Assembly: GCA_964649745.1 (NCBI GenBank)
Contig: CAZYQI010000021.1
Coordinates: 1-63,992, forward strand
DNA length: 63,992 nt
Direction: 5' to 3'
Source of the DNA: CAZEHS01 sp964649745
GTDB lineage: Bacteria; Bacillota; Clostridia; Peptostreptococcales; Acidaminobacteraceae
Shown: positions 17,398 to 26,450 of the stretch, in pieces
Layout of the letters: each line of letters starts with the position of its first letter
Position numbering within the stretch: the first letter of the stretch is position 1
Translations under genes and position numbers: made by a program
The notes under the pieces: generated by a model
Databases searched by the model: none
The model's input: the letters and a program-made list of their open reading frames with translations, nothing else
What the model was told of the DNA's origin: nothing

Positions 17398-17423
17398 AAA
17401 AGCCCCGGCAATAAGCCGGGGCC
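17398..17423 (-). terminator. Terminator of the chemoreceptor gene
   Basis: Arms GCCCCGGC (17402-17409) and GCCGGGGC (17415-17422), with TTTTTT following on the minus strand. Confidence 0.9.
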
Positions 17424-17434
17424 CTGCATGTCTA

Positions 17435-19774
17435 TTATACATTCAAACGGAACCTTGTTACAACCGATTCCAATTCATTGGCCATCATAACAAGGCCGTC
17501 GATGGACTCCGTGATATGGTGTATGGCGGCATTCTGCTCCTCAACATTGGCCAGCACATTCTGCGCCTCTGCCGAGGTTTCCTCGGACACCGTCATGATT
17601 CCCTCCATGCTGCTTTCAATGGATTGCATCCCCTTGGCCAGTTCCTTGAGGGATTCGGTGAAAACGCGGATCTCCTGGGTCACCGCCTGGCTTTCCTGGA
17701 TGATGCTCATAAAGGAGTCCGCCGTTTCATGGACCACGGTGGTTTCCTTCTTTATGTCTTCTATGCTCTGGCCCATGGTGCTCACGATATTCTGGGTTTC
17801 ACTGCGTATGGCGCCTATCTTGCGGTTAATTTCTTCCGATGCATTCTTGGACTGATCCGCCAGATTCTTCACTTCATTGGCCACCACCGTAAACCCTCTT
17901 CCGTGCTCTCCTGCCCGGGCGGCCTCTATGGAGGCGTTCAGCGCCAGGAGATTCGTCTGATCGGAAATACGCTTGATAAACTCCACGATCGTACCGATTT
18001 CACCGATATTGTGGCTGAGATTTCCCACCAGACTGCTGGTACTGGTAACAATTCGGTTGATGGAGTCCATGATTCCAACGATTTTTTCCACGTTGCGGGA
18101 GCCTTCCTGGGCCATGGCAGACGCCTTCTCTGAGGATTTAAGCATAACCAGGGAGTTCTCTTCAACCCCTTTGAGGCTGGAGGCCATCTGAGTTATGGCT
18201 GCATTCCCCTGTTCCACATTGACAATTTGGCCCTGGGTCCCCTGAGCAACCTGCTCAATAATTCCCGATATATGGCCGGAGGCATCAGCGGTAAGCCCGG
18301 CATTCTGATTCAGCTCCTCGGATACCTCCTTGATCATCACCGTGGAGAGATTGACGTTGCGAATCACTTCCGAAAGGGACATCACCATATCGGAGAACGC
18401 CGATTGCAGGATTCCTATTTCGTTATCCGAATCCACACGAATGGTCGCGGTTAGATCTCCATCCTTAATTCGGCGTGCACTGCCCACCATATCCAATATC
18501 GGCCGGGTGAACCGTTTCGCCACCATGATGCTGATACCGACACCGATGGCGATGAATACCACCATGGATAACAGCATCCGGATGAGCGATGCCCGGATCC
18601 CCTCCACCACTTCGCTGTATTGCTGCTCAGCCACTACGGACCATCCCAGCTTCGGAATTTTTGCATATCCTCCGACAACAGCGTTGCCGTCGCCATCCGT
18701 ATATTGATCGGTGGCGGATTTTGAATCGATGCTGAAGGCTTTGTCTGCCATAAGCTTATCGGAGGCCACCGCCGCCATAACGGCCTTAACGCCTTCGATA
18801 TTCTTGTAATCCGCCTGCTTGCCCACCTTGTTTTCAAAATCCTTATGGGTTACAAGATTCCCCCGTTTATCCACGATATAAATCAAGCCTGTACGCCCGA
18901 CCCCTGAGGTCTTGGTCAGATTGAAAAGACTGTCCAGGCGGAACTCGAACCCTACGGTTCCCAGTCGACCTTGACTGACATTCTCTATGGGCTGTGCAAC
19001 CATCACCACCGGACTCTTTGAAGACGGTTCCACATAAACATCCGAAATGAATGTGAATCCGTTGGTTCCCTGCTTGTACCATTCCTTGCCGGAAACATCC
19101 GCCCCGGTCTGAGACAGGTTGGTGGTTGTCGTTACCTTCCCATCCATATCCGTGATGTATATATCTTTAATTTGAAGGTTGTAGTTAAGCAGCTTAACCA
19201 GCAGCTCCTGCCTGCCGGTTTCCGGCATTCCCTGGAGATCCACTGCGTTCAGAGTACTCTTCACTGTATTTACGCTGTTGTTAATATACTGGCTGACCTG
19301 CCCGCCAACATTTACCGCCATGATGAAGTTGGCTTCCCGGGAATCCTTCAACTCCTTTGACCGCTCCACCTGGTAATTGATAACGCCGCTGAGGCCCATT
19401 GCAAACGCCAGAATAAGGGCCATAATCACCGCAAACTGAACATTCAGGCGTTTAAAAAAAGGAATATCCATGGGAACCGTCGCCACAACAAGGGTAGCGC
19501 CGCCAGAGAAGCCACTTTCCGGTTCATTGTGACTGTCCTTTGAGGCCGCTTGCTGAGGTTCCTCGTGAAATTCTTCCGGCTCTTCCGGTTCATTGCTCAC
19601 CCAAGGAGCTACATCTTCCTCCCCTGGAGAATCCCAGGAATACGGAGGCTCCTGAAAATCCTGCTGCGGCTCCGTATCGGAGGCTTCCCAGAAATCAGGG
19701 CTTTTTACTCTACTTTCGTCAGTCGTCTCCGTGCTTTCGCCGCTTACGTTTTCCTCTTCTCTGTTCTGATCCAT
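17435..19774 (-). CDS. Methyl-accepting chemotaxis protein with acidic N-terminal tail
   Basis: A 779-residue chemoreceptor. Unusually, about 107 residues precede the first membrane helix (about 113-133); roughly 31 percent of the first 90 are Asp/Glu with many Pro and few basic residues. Then come a double-Cache type sensor domain (about 140-380), a second helix (LLSMVVFIAIGVGISIMV), HAMP, and the long signalling coil with the conserved hairpin tip around EAARAGEHGRGFTVVA. It senses an unknown, probably small-molecule, signal and controls CheA. The start at 19774 is chosen for spacing from GGAGG; an ATG two codons earlier is too close. It is not beside che genes here. Confidence 0.92.
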   Translation of the reverse strand: MDQNREEENVSGESTETTDESRVKSPDFWEASDTEPQQDFQEPPYSWDSPGEEDVAPWVSNEPEEPEEFHEEPQQAASKDSHNEPESGFSGGATLVVATVPMDIPFFKRLNVQFAVIMALILAFAMGLSGVINYQVERSKELKDSREANFIMAVNVGGQVSQYINNSVNTVKSTLNAVDLQGMPETGRQELLVKLLNYNLQIKDIYITDMDGKVTTTTNLSQTGADVSGKEWYKQGTNGFTFISDVYVEPSSKSPVVMVAQPIENVSQGRLGTVGFEFRLDSLFNLTKTSGVGRTGLIYIVDKRGNLVTHKDFENKVGKQADYKNIEGVKAVMAAVASDKLMADKAFSIDSKSATDQYTDGDGNAVVGGYAKIPKLGWSVVAEQQYSEVVEGIRASLIRMLLSMVVFIAIGVGISIMVAKRFTRPILDMVGSARRIKDGDLTATIRVDSDNEIGILQSAFSDMVMSLSEVIRNVNLSTVMIKEVSEELNQNAGLTADASGHISGIIEQVAQGTQGQIVNVEQGNAAITQMASSLKGVEENSLVMLKSSEKASAMAQEGSRNVEKIVGIMDSINRIVTSTSSLVGNLSHNIGEIGTIVEFIKRISDQTNLLALNASIEAARAGEHGRGFTVVANEVKNLADQSKNASEEINRKIGAIRSETQNIVSTMGQSIEDIKKETTVVHETADSFMSIIQESQAVTQEIRVFTESLKELAKGMQSIESSMEGIMTVSEETSAEAQNVLANVEEQNAAIHHITESIDGLVMMANELESVVTRFRLNV

Positions 19775-19887
19775 TCCCATCCCTCCACGCAGTACGTTTA
19801 CACGCCGTGATATGTATAAAAACAGAACGATACCCCTTTTTATTTTATCACGAATACTGTTGGGGAATAGTAACGTTCCCTTAACAC

Positions 19888-20097
19888 TTACTCTGTATCG
19901 TCATCCCATCCTTCGTCATCATCTTCGTCATCATCTTCGTCGTCCTCTTCGTCATCGTCGTCATCTTCGTCGTCATCTTCGCCGTCATCTTCGTCTTCGT
20001 CATTATCTCCCTCGCCGTCAGGGAATATGTCATCCGGCGCATCCCAGATATCTGATATCTTTGACATGTGCGGTTCGGAATAAATGGGTCTTTTCAT
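19888..20097 (-). CDS. Small poly-acidic protein, 69 residues
   Basis: After about 27 ordinary residues (MKRPIYSEPHMSKISDIWDA...), the protein is almost wholly Asp and Glu, with WDDDTE at the end. The DNA is a run of GAT/GAC/GAA codons, a low-complexity tract. The start at 20097 is chosen because GGAGG lies 7 bases before it; a longer reading to 20175 lacks a ribosome site. It lies between prfB and the chemoreceptor gene, whose own tail is also acidic. I do not recognise a family. It could be an acidic chaperone-like or ion-binding protein, or a poorly constrained ORF. Confidence 0.5.
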   Translation of the reverse strand: MKRPIYSEPHMSKISDIWDAPDDIFPDGEGDNDEDEDDGEDDDEDDDDDEEDDEDDDEDDDEGWDDDTE

Positions 20098-20180
20098 TGT
20101 AGGCCTCCATCCTTCAGGATTTTCACATCTCATCACCTTTTCTATTGCATACCCTTCCGGAGGCGCATAAATCAAAATAC

Positions 20181-20276
20181 AAGGGAGAGATTACCGCGTC
20201 ACTTCGTTCCTCGCAATGATCCGTTTGCTGCTCATCATTGTGAGGAAGCGTGTGCCGACGTGGCAACCTCTCCCTT
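20181..20276. repeat. Family B palindromic repeat (long form)
   Basis: About 96 bases bounded by AAGGGAGAG and CTCTCCCTT. The inner arms CGCAATGAT and ATCATTGTGAG are also complementary, so the whole element can fold into one long hairpin. It lies after prfB. Confidence 0.8.
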
Positions 20277-20300
20277 AGATTCCGTTTATATTGAAATATG

Positions 20301-21420
20301 TTAGTCCTGCTTTTTCCCTGTAGCCTTCATCTTGAGCCAGGCATCGATGAAGGGCTCCAGCCTGCCGTCCATAACGCCCTGCACATTGCCAACCTCCGCG
20401 TTGGTCCGGTGGTCCTTCACCAGATTGTAAGGATTGAATACATAGGATCGGATCTGACTTCCCCAGGCGATTTGAGAATAATCCCCCGCCAGGTCCTCGA
20501 TCCGCTCCTTCTGCTCTGTTTCCTTCAAGTCGATCAGCTTTCCCATGAGCATTTTCATGGCCGTAGCCCGGTTGCTTATCTGGGAGCGTTCGCTCTGGCA
20601 CTGAACCACCACTCCGGTGGGCAGGTGGGTGATACGGACTGCTGAATCTGTGGTATTGATGTGCTGCCCGCCGGCTCCTGTGGCCCGGTAGGTATCCACC
20701 TTCAGATCCTTGGGATTGATGTCGATTTCTATGGTATCGTCCAGCTCCGGCATCACATCCACCGAGGCAAAAGAGGTGTGGCGCTTGCCGCTGGAATCAA
20801 AGGGAGATATCCGAACAATCCGGTGCACACCCTTTTCCGACTTAAGGTATCCGTATGCATTTTCCCCCTGAATAAGCAGCACTGCATTTTTAATGCCGGC
20901 TTCGTTATCCTTGATGCTGTCCATCAGTTTGACAGAAAAGCCCTGGTTCTCGGCGTAGCGGATATACATCCGCATCAGCATTTCTGCCCAGTCCTGGGCA
21001 TCGAGCCCCCCGGTACCGGCATGAATGGAAAGGATGGCGTTGTTGCGGTCAAATTCACCGGACAGTAGGGTTTCGATCAAAACTTTTTCAAGCCTGTCCT
21101 CCAGCTCTTTCTTCCCGGTCAGGATATCCTTCTTCACGGAAACGTCGCCTTCCTCAATGCACATTTGGGTCAGCATGATCAGATCCTGCCACTGCTGCTC
21201 CAGCTCTGTGAACATTTCCAACCGCCGTTTCAAATATTTGGCTTCCCTCAGGATCACCTGGGCATTTTCCTGGTCGTTCCAAAAGTCCGCATCCGTCATC
21301 TTGTCATCAAGTTCCTGGGTGCGTTCCTTCAGATGTTCCAGGTCAAAGTGAATCCCTCAAGTCCCGGATACTGTTTTCAAGTTCTTTCAGCTCTATGAGA
21401 GCGCCTTCAAGTTCGATCAA
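20301..21420 (-). CDS. prfB: Peptide chain release factor 2 with programmed +1 frameshift
   Basis: RF2 ends translation at UGA and UAA. The main frame (21344 to 20301) holds the SPF recognition motif (RISPFDSSG) and the GGQ catalytic motif (GAGGQHINTTDSAVR). The first 25 codons are in another frame, from a TTG at 21420 after AAAGGTGGTGA, and end at an in-frame TGA (21345-21343) as codon 26. The site reads CTT TGA C, the universal slippage site, with GAGGG just upstream as the internal stimulator. Shifting +1 gives a protein of about 372 residues. RF2 shortage favours the shift, so it regulates itself. Follows secA as in B. subtilis. Confidence 0.97.
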
Positions 21421-21438
21421 TACCGTTCACCACCTTTA

Positions 21439-24117
21439 TTATTCATCCTTACCGCAGCATTTCTTGTACTTCTTGCCGCTGCCACAGGGACACGGATCGT
21501 TCCGGCCCACCTTCTGATCACTGCGCTTGACCGGCGCCTTGGGTTGATCGGAGCCTCCGGTCCCTGTCTCTTTGGCTACCGCTTCGCGCTTGGCCGTTGT
21601 TTCAACCGTTACATGGAACAGATATTTTACGGTTTCCTCTTCAATGAATTTGATCATTTCATTGAACATGTCAAAGCCTTCAATCTGGTACGCTTGAACG
21701 GGGTCCTGCTGGCCGATGGCCCGGAGACCGATCCCTTGCTTGAGCTGTTCCATGGCATCGATATGATCGATCCACTTCGTATCCACCACCCGGAGGAGCA
21801 GCACCCGCTCCAGCTCACGCATACGTTCGGAGCCCACTTCTTGCTCTTTGGTATCATATAAGTCTTTGGCGATCTGCATCAGCTTCTCTTTAAGCTCTTC
21901 CCGGGTTACCTTCGCGAATGCACTGCTGTTTAGAGCCTCTCTCGGCATGAAGATTGAATGCAGGTGCTCCAGCATTTTGGGAATATCCCATTCTTCCGAG
22001 AAATTGGAATCCGCCGTATAGCGGGCAATGGCATCGTCTATGACCGCTTCCACCATTCCGACAACATGGTCCTTCAGGTTGTCTCCCTCCAGAACCTTCT
22101 GTCTTTCAGAATAAATGATGCTGCGCTGACGGTTCATGACGTCATCGTATTGAAGAACATGCTTACGGATTCCGAAGTTGCGAGCTTCCACCTTCTTCTG
22201 GGCCGATTCAATGGATTTCGACAGGATATTGGCCTCAATCTGCATGTCGTCGTCCATCCCAATCTTTTCAACCATTTCCTTGATACGGTCACTGACAAAC
22301 AGCCGCATCAGATCATCCTCAAAGGAGAGGAAAAACTGGGAGGAGCCTGGGTCGCCCTGACGTCCGGCACGGCCTCGCAGCTGGTTATCAATCCGGCGGG
22401 ACTCATGGCGCTCTGTGCCGATGATATGGAGTCCCCCAGCAGCCTTTACCTTCTCCGCATCCGCATCGGTTACAGCCTTTTTCTCCGTGTAGAAGGACAT
22501 GTAAAGCGCCCGCGCTTCCTGAAGCTCCGGGTCCGTTGGTTCCAGGGGACCCGTGATATGATACAGCAGCTCTTCGTCATAGCCCAGTTTACGCATTTCC
22601 TTTTTGGCCATAAACTCCGGGTTGCCTCCCAGAAGGATGTCGGTACCGCGACCCGCCATATTGGTGGCGATGGTCACCGCGCCGAATCGCCCTGCCTGAG
22701 CAACAATCTCGGCTTCCCGTTCGTGCTGCTTGGCATTGAGCACCTCATGGGGAATGCCCCGTTTCTTCAGCAGCATCCCCAGATATTCCGAGGTTTCGAT
22801 GGAGATGGTACCCACCAGCATGGGCTGACCGGTCTTATGGCGCTCCACAATCTGTTCGATAACGTTATTGAATTTCCCAGTCAAGGATTTATACACACTG
22901 TCCGGAAGATCTTGCCGTGTAACAGGACGGTTGGTGGGAATGATTACAACGTCCATGCCGTAGATATGCTTGAACTCGTCCTCTTCGGTTTTTGCCGTAC
23001 CGGTCATGCCGGCCAGCTTGCTGTAAAGACGGAAGTAGTTCTGAAGGGTGATGGTGGCAAGGGTCTGGGACTCTCTTCGGACCTCCAGACCTTCCTTGGC
23101 TTCAATTGCCTGATGCAGGCCATTGGAGTAACGGCGGCCGAACATAAGGCGGCCCGTAAACTCATCAACAATGATAATTTCGCCGTCTTTAATGACATAA
23201 TCCACATCCAGACGCATCATCGTGCGGGCACGAAGGGCCTGATTCACATGGTGGGATATTTCCATATTTTCCGGGTCACTGAGGTTTTCCACGGTGAAGA
23301 AGCGTTCCGCTTTTTCAACACCGCTTTCATCGGTCAGCACCACGGTATTGCCCTTTTCGTCAACGGTATAATCCTCCTCCTTGCGAAGGGTCTTGACGAA
23401 CATATCGGCCAACGTATAGAGATTTGTTGATTTAGAGCCCTCACCGGATATGATCAGGGGTGTTCGGGCCTCATCCACCAGGATGCTGTCCACCTCATCC
23501 ACGATGGCATAATTCAGCTCCCGTTGAGTACGGTTTTCAAAGTAAATCGCCATGTTGTCTCGCAGGTAGTCGAAGCCGAACTCGTTGTTGGTACCATAGG
23601 TGATATCCGCCCGGTATGCAGCCTTCCGCGCTTCACCCTCTACCCCGTGGATGACACAGCCCACTTCCATGCCAAGGAATTCGAAAATCTGTCCCATCCA
23701 TTCCTTATCCCGTTTGGCCAGATAGTCGTTCACCGTAACCACGTGAACCCCTTTGCCGCTGAGGGCATTGAGGTAGGCCGGTAACGTTGCAACCAAGGTT
23801 TTACCTTCACCGGTTTTCATTTCAGAGATGCGCCCTTCATGAAGGGTCATGCCCCCAACCAACTGAACCGGATAATGTTTCATCCCCAAGGTACGCCATG
23901 CCGCCTCACGGACCACCGCAAATGCTTCGACCAACAGTTGGTCCAATGTTTCCCCGCTGCTAATCCGCGTTCTGAACTCCTGGGTTTTCCCCCGCAGCGC
24001 CTCATCGGACAATGCAACCATCTGTGATTCCAGGGCCACCACCTTATCCGCCGTCTTGCGCATGCGCTTGACTTCTCTTTCGTTAAGATTGCCCGTTATG
24101 ATATCCATTAAAGCCAT
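21439..24117 (-). CDS. secA: Preprotein translocase ATPase SecA
   Basis: The 892-residue motor that pushes unfolded proteins through SecYEG. It has the DEAD-like Walker A (MKTGEGKT near 100), DEVDSILVDEARTPLI, IATNMAGRGTDI in the second ATPase half, and a C-terminal zinc motif CPCGSGKKYKKCC. AAGGAAGGAA lies before the ATG. It is 18 bases upstream of prfB, forming the widespread secA-prfB pair. Confidence 0.98.
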   Translation of the reverse strand: MALMDIITGNLNEREVKRMRKTADKVVALESQMVALSDEALRGKTQEFRTRISSGETLDQLLVEAFAVVREAAWRTLGMKHYPVQLVGGMTLHEGRISEMKTGEGKTLVATLPAYLNALSGKGVHVVTVNDYLAKRDKEWMGQIFEFLGMEVGCVIHGVEGEARKAAYRADITYGTNNEFGFDYLRDNMAIYFENRTQRELNYAIVDEVDSILVDEARTPLIISGEGSKSTNLYTLADMFVKTLRKEEDYTVDEKGNTVVLTDESGVEKAERFFTVENLSDPENMEISHHVNQALRARTMMRLDVDYVIKDGEIIIVDEFTGRLMFGRRYSNGLHQAIEAKEGLEVRRESQTLATITLQNYFRLYSKLAGMTGTAKTEEDEFKHIYGMDVVIIPTNRPVTRQDLPDSVYKSLTGKFNNVIEQIVERHKTGQPMLVGTISIETSEYLGMLLKKRGIPHEVLNAKQHEREAEIVAQAGRFGAVTIATNMAGRGTDILLGGNPEFMAKKEMRKLGYDEELLYHITGPLEPTDPELQEARALYMSFYTEKKAVTDADAEKVKAAGGLHIIGTERHESRRIDNQLRGRAGRQGDPGSSQFFLSFEDDLMRLFVSDRIKEMVEKIGMDDDMQIEANILSKSIESAQKKVEARNFGIRKHVLQYDDVMNRQRSIIYSERQKVLEGDNLKDHVVGMVEAVIDDAIARYTADSNFSEEWDIPKMLEHLHSIFMPREALNSSAFAKVTREELKEKLMQIAKDLYDTKEQEVGSERMRELERVLLLRVVDTKWIDHIDAMEQLKQGIGLRAIGQQDPVQAYQIEGFDMFNEMIKFIEEETVKYLFHVTVETTAKREAVAKETGTGGSDQPKAPVKRSDQKVGRNDPCPCGSGKKYKKCCGKDE

Positions 24118-24218
24118 GGTTTAAGTTCCTTCCTTTAACATGCAATATTTTGTCAACGCCTTATTATACCATACAGACCAAGGTGGAAATGTGAATGGTT
24201 TGTGAAGAAATATTCATT

Positions 24219-24339
24219 GCCTTCCTCCGGGAGGAAGGTGGCAGCGCAGCTGGCGGAAGGAGAATGCGAGACAAAACATTCGGAACACCCATGCTCCCCC
24301 TGTCACTCCGTGACATCCCCCTCCCGGAGGGAGACGAGG
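24219..24339. repeat. Family A intergenic repeat, copy 2 (inverted)
   Basis: The same module as at 13825 but in opposite orientation: GGTGGCAGCGCAGCTG at 24237-24252, then TCCCCCTGTCACTCCGTGAC at 24295-24314. It lies between the DUF5317 gene and secA. Confidence 0.85.
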
Positions 24340-24353
24340 CATTCGAACACGTT

Positions 24354-24391
24354 TATAGAAAAGGCCACACTTGAATAACTCAAGTGCAGCC
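24354..24391 (-). terminator. Terminator of the DUF5317 gene
   Basis: A 12-bp stem with two G-T pairs (24363-24374 / 24380-24391), loop of five, followed on the minus strand by TTTTC. Confidence 0.75.
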
Positions 24392-24430
24392 TACAAAATC
24401 CAGAATATATCACCCGTTCAACAAACCTTG

Positions 24431-25024
24431 TCACCTAAGCGGATAGAACGTGTTCATCATCCGGCCCCGGGTATTGGAATAATGGCTGATCGTCATCTGC
24501 CCTGACACAAACAGGACTATTCCCAGGCACATCATGATATCCCCTGCTGAAACCACCTGGGCCAAGGGATAAAAATCCGGAAGAACGATGACCTTTCCCA
24601 GATAATCGCTCCAATCTGTCAATTGAGACAGGCCGGTATAATTCAAGACCGCATTGTTGGTGATGCTGTCCACCAGTTCCATATGCCCCGCATTCTGAAG
24701 CCCCGTCAGGAATACCGGCATCTTCAGCCCATGGGTTGTCATGGCCAGTATGTTGGATACCGCACCCAATGCAATGAGCCAGAATCCACGTTTATCACTG
24801 TTCCATACCACAATGAAAAAAACCAGTATCAACGTGCAGAATGCCAACACATGACCGTTCCGCGCCATCCAGCCCATCCGCCCCAGAAGCATAGGGAGCA
24901 TTTGAAGGAGAAACGCCCCTAGGATCAGAACCCAACCCTTAAATTCCAAATTCCCGATATTCAACGATCGGCCACCACGCAACTTGCCAACCAGCAAACC
25001 CAGCAAGACCGCTTCCAGGAACAT
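24431..25024 (-). CDS. DUF5317-family membrane protein
   Basis: A 197-residue protein with about five hydrophobic helices. The start MFLEAVLLGLLVGKLRGG and the phrases NIGNLEFKGW, HGLKMPVF and NNAVLNYTGLSQLTDWSDYLGKV (motif NYTGLS...TDWSDYLGKV) match my recollection of DUF5317, found in clostridia. It has no known function. It sits between hpf and secA but has its own terminator. The likely location is the cytoplasmic membrane. Confidence 0.7.
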   Translation of the reverse strand: MFLEAVLLGLLVGKLRGGRSLNIGNLEFKGWVLILGAFLLQMLPMLLGRMGWMARNGHVLAFCTLILVFFIVVWNSDKRGFWLIALGAVSNILAMTTHGLKMPVFLTGLQNAGHMELVDSITNNAVLNYTGLSQLTDWSDYLGKVIVLPDFYPLAQVVSAGDIMMCLGIVLFVSGQMTISHYSNTRGRMMNTFYPLR

Positions 25025-25196
25025 GGCTTACCCTCCCGAATATTCTCTATAAATCACCGTTACACAGCATATTGTGCTTTATGGTCATAGTATATCAGAA
25101 AATTCTCACTATGTTGAGGGCTGTCTTTGTATTTTTTCCCATTCGCATCATTGCAGCCATGAACCGTTTTGTACATTCGGCCAATCAAAACCCGAT

Positions 25197-25230
25197 AATT
25201 AAAAAGCCGCCCTGTGGCGGCTTTTTAATT
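25197..25230. terminator. Bidirectional terminator overlapping the hpf stop codon
   Basis: Perfect 15-bp arms (25197-25211 / 25216-25230) with a 4-base loop and A/T runs on both sides. The right arm overlaps the hpf stop codon. Confidence 0.9.
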
Positions 25231-25774
25231 ATCGCATGGGTTCAATCAACCCGTACTGTCCATCCCTTCTCATATACACTACGTTTATCTCTTCTGTTTC
25301 ATGATTCACGAATACGTAGAAGTCGTGACCCAGCATCTCCATTTGCAGAACGGCTTCCTCTGCATCCATGGGCTTTACTGCAAACTGCTTGGTTCTAACT
25401 ATCTTTTGTTCAATTATATCTTCTTTTAGATCCGGGATATTCTCGAACCGAATCGTATCATGTTTATGGTATCGCTTTTCAATTTTGGTTTTATGTTTGT
25501 CAATCTGCCGTTTCAGCTTATCAACGACCTTGTCCACTGCTGTGTACATATCGTCGCCATATTCTTCACCTCTGAACATCACCCCACTCTTCAGAGGAAT
25601 GGTAACTTCTACAATCTGACAGTTCTTTGCCGTCTTCACATCTTGGTAACTAAGGGTTACATGAGCCTCGACATCCGTTCTGAAATACTTTTCGAACCTC
25701 CCCAGTTTCTGCTCGATTGTTTCTCTCAGTGCATCGGTCACTGCCATATTCTTTCCGCTGACGATAACTTTCAT
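25229..25774 (-). CDS. hpf: Long-form ribosome hibernation promoting factor
   Basis: A 181-residue protein. Residues 1-100 form the ribosome-binding domain (MKVIVSGKNMAVTDALR), and residues 115-181 the dimerisation domain that joins 70S ribosomes into 100S pairs (the IVRTKQFAVKPMDAEEA and FVNHETEEINVVY regions). Long HPF replaces RMF in Gram-positives and silences ribosomes in starvation. AAGGAG lies before the ATG. hpf-secA-prfB order is shared with B. subtilis. A sigma-B/F-like promoter lies upstream at 25833-25858. Confidence 0.97.
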   Translation of the reverse strand: MKVIVSGKNMAVTDALRETIEQKLGRFEKYFRTDVEAHVTLSYQDVKTAKNCQIVEVTIPLKSGVMFRGEEYGDDMYTAVDKVVDKLKRQIDKHKTKIEKRYHKHDTIRFENIPDLKEDIIEQKIVRTKQFAVKPMDAEEAVLQMEMLGHDFYVFVNHETEEINVVYMRRDGQYGLIEPMR

Positions 25775-25832
25775 AGGCCCAACTCCTTTCGCAGACCCGG
25801 TTAGGAATCTGCGGGTTTTGTTATCTCATTTT

Positions 25833-25858
25833 TTACCCCAAATTCGCGAAGACCAAAC
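25833..25858 (-). promoter_or_regulatory. Candidate stress/sporulation sigma promoter of hpf
   Basis: GTTTGG (25858-25853), a 14-base spacer and GGGTAA (25838-25833) match the sigma-B/sigma-F/sigma-G type consensus (GTTTAA, 12-14, GGGTAT). B. subtilis hpf (yvyD) is under sigma-B and sigma-H. A leader hairpin (CGCAGA/TCTGCG) lies between this site and hpf. Confidence 0.45.
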
Positions 25859-25870
25859 AATAACAGAAAA

Positions 25871-25892
25871 AAAAGACCACAAAGGTCTCTTT
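25871..25892 (-). terminator. Terminator of the fliD-fliT-fliS operon
   Basis: A short AGACC/GGTCT stem (25874-25878 / 25884-25888), extended by A-T pairs, with a run of eight T on the minus strand, right after fliS. Confidence 0.8.
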
Positions 25893-26387
25893 TTATTCGG
25901 TAACCGTTGGTGTCGCACTGTTTCTCGCTAGTCCGATTGCCTCTTTCCACGTGTCCCTGAGATCAGTCGCCAACTCCAGTACCTCGTCAATGATTGCAAC
26001 ATCCTTCTTAATGTTTGCCTCAACCAGTCGTGCTCGCATATACACATAAAGGGCATCCAGATTGTTGCTGATTTCATAATCCATGTTCAGGGTGGACAGA
26101 AGCTCATCAATGATGTCCTCAGCCCGAATCAGGCCATTGCTGCTCTTTTCAACATTGTTCTGTACGATGTACAGCTTCGCCTGCCCCAAAAACTTCAGAA
26201 TCCCGTCGTAAAGCATCAGAGTCAGCTCTTCCGGTCTTGCAGAGAGCACTTTCTGCTCCAAATAGGCATCGCCACTGCTCTTCGGCTGCTTAGGCGCAAC
26301 CGTAACCGGTTCCGCAGGCTTCATGGCTTGCTTGATACTATGATAATTCGCAGGTTTCTTATAGTTATACATATTTGCCATTGCCAC
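25893..26387 (-). CDS. fliS: Flagellin export chaperone FliS
   Basis: A 164-residue helical protein that holds flagellin unfolded before export. The family core SARPEELTLMLYDGILKFL lies at about 49-67. Typical FliS proteins have about 125-135 residues; here a K/P/Q-rich stretch (about 18-38) lies between the N-terminal YNYKK segment and the DAYLEQKV helix. It follows fliD and the fliT-like gene, as in most Gram-positive flagellar loci. Confidence 0.92.
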   Translation of the reverse strand: MAMANMYNYKKPANYHSIKQAMKPAEPVTVAPKQPKSSGDAYLEQKVLSARPEELTLMLYDGILKFLGQAKLYIVQNNVEKSSNGLIRAEDIIDELLSTLNMDYEISNNLDALYVYMRARLVEANIKKDVAIIDEVLELATDLRDTWKEAIGLARNSATPTVTE

Positions 26388-26450
26388 TTAAATCACCCCT
26401 TCAATATCCGTCTGTAACCGTTATCGGCAAAAAACCGGATTTAGTTGATG

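Noticed and set aside
19876..20030. CRISPR-like repeat from the periodic TCGTCATCTTC pattern
   Set aside because: The period is a triplet-based coding repeat for Asp/Glu, without spacers of uniform length.
21958..23430. Plus-strand 490-codon open frame opposite secA
   Set aside because: Antisense shadow of secA with His/Leu/Phe-rich composition and no recognisable domain.
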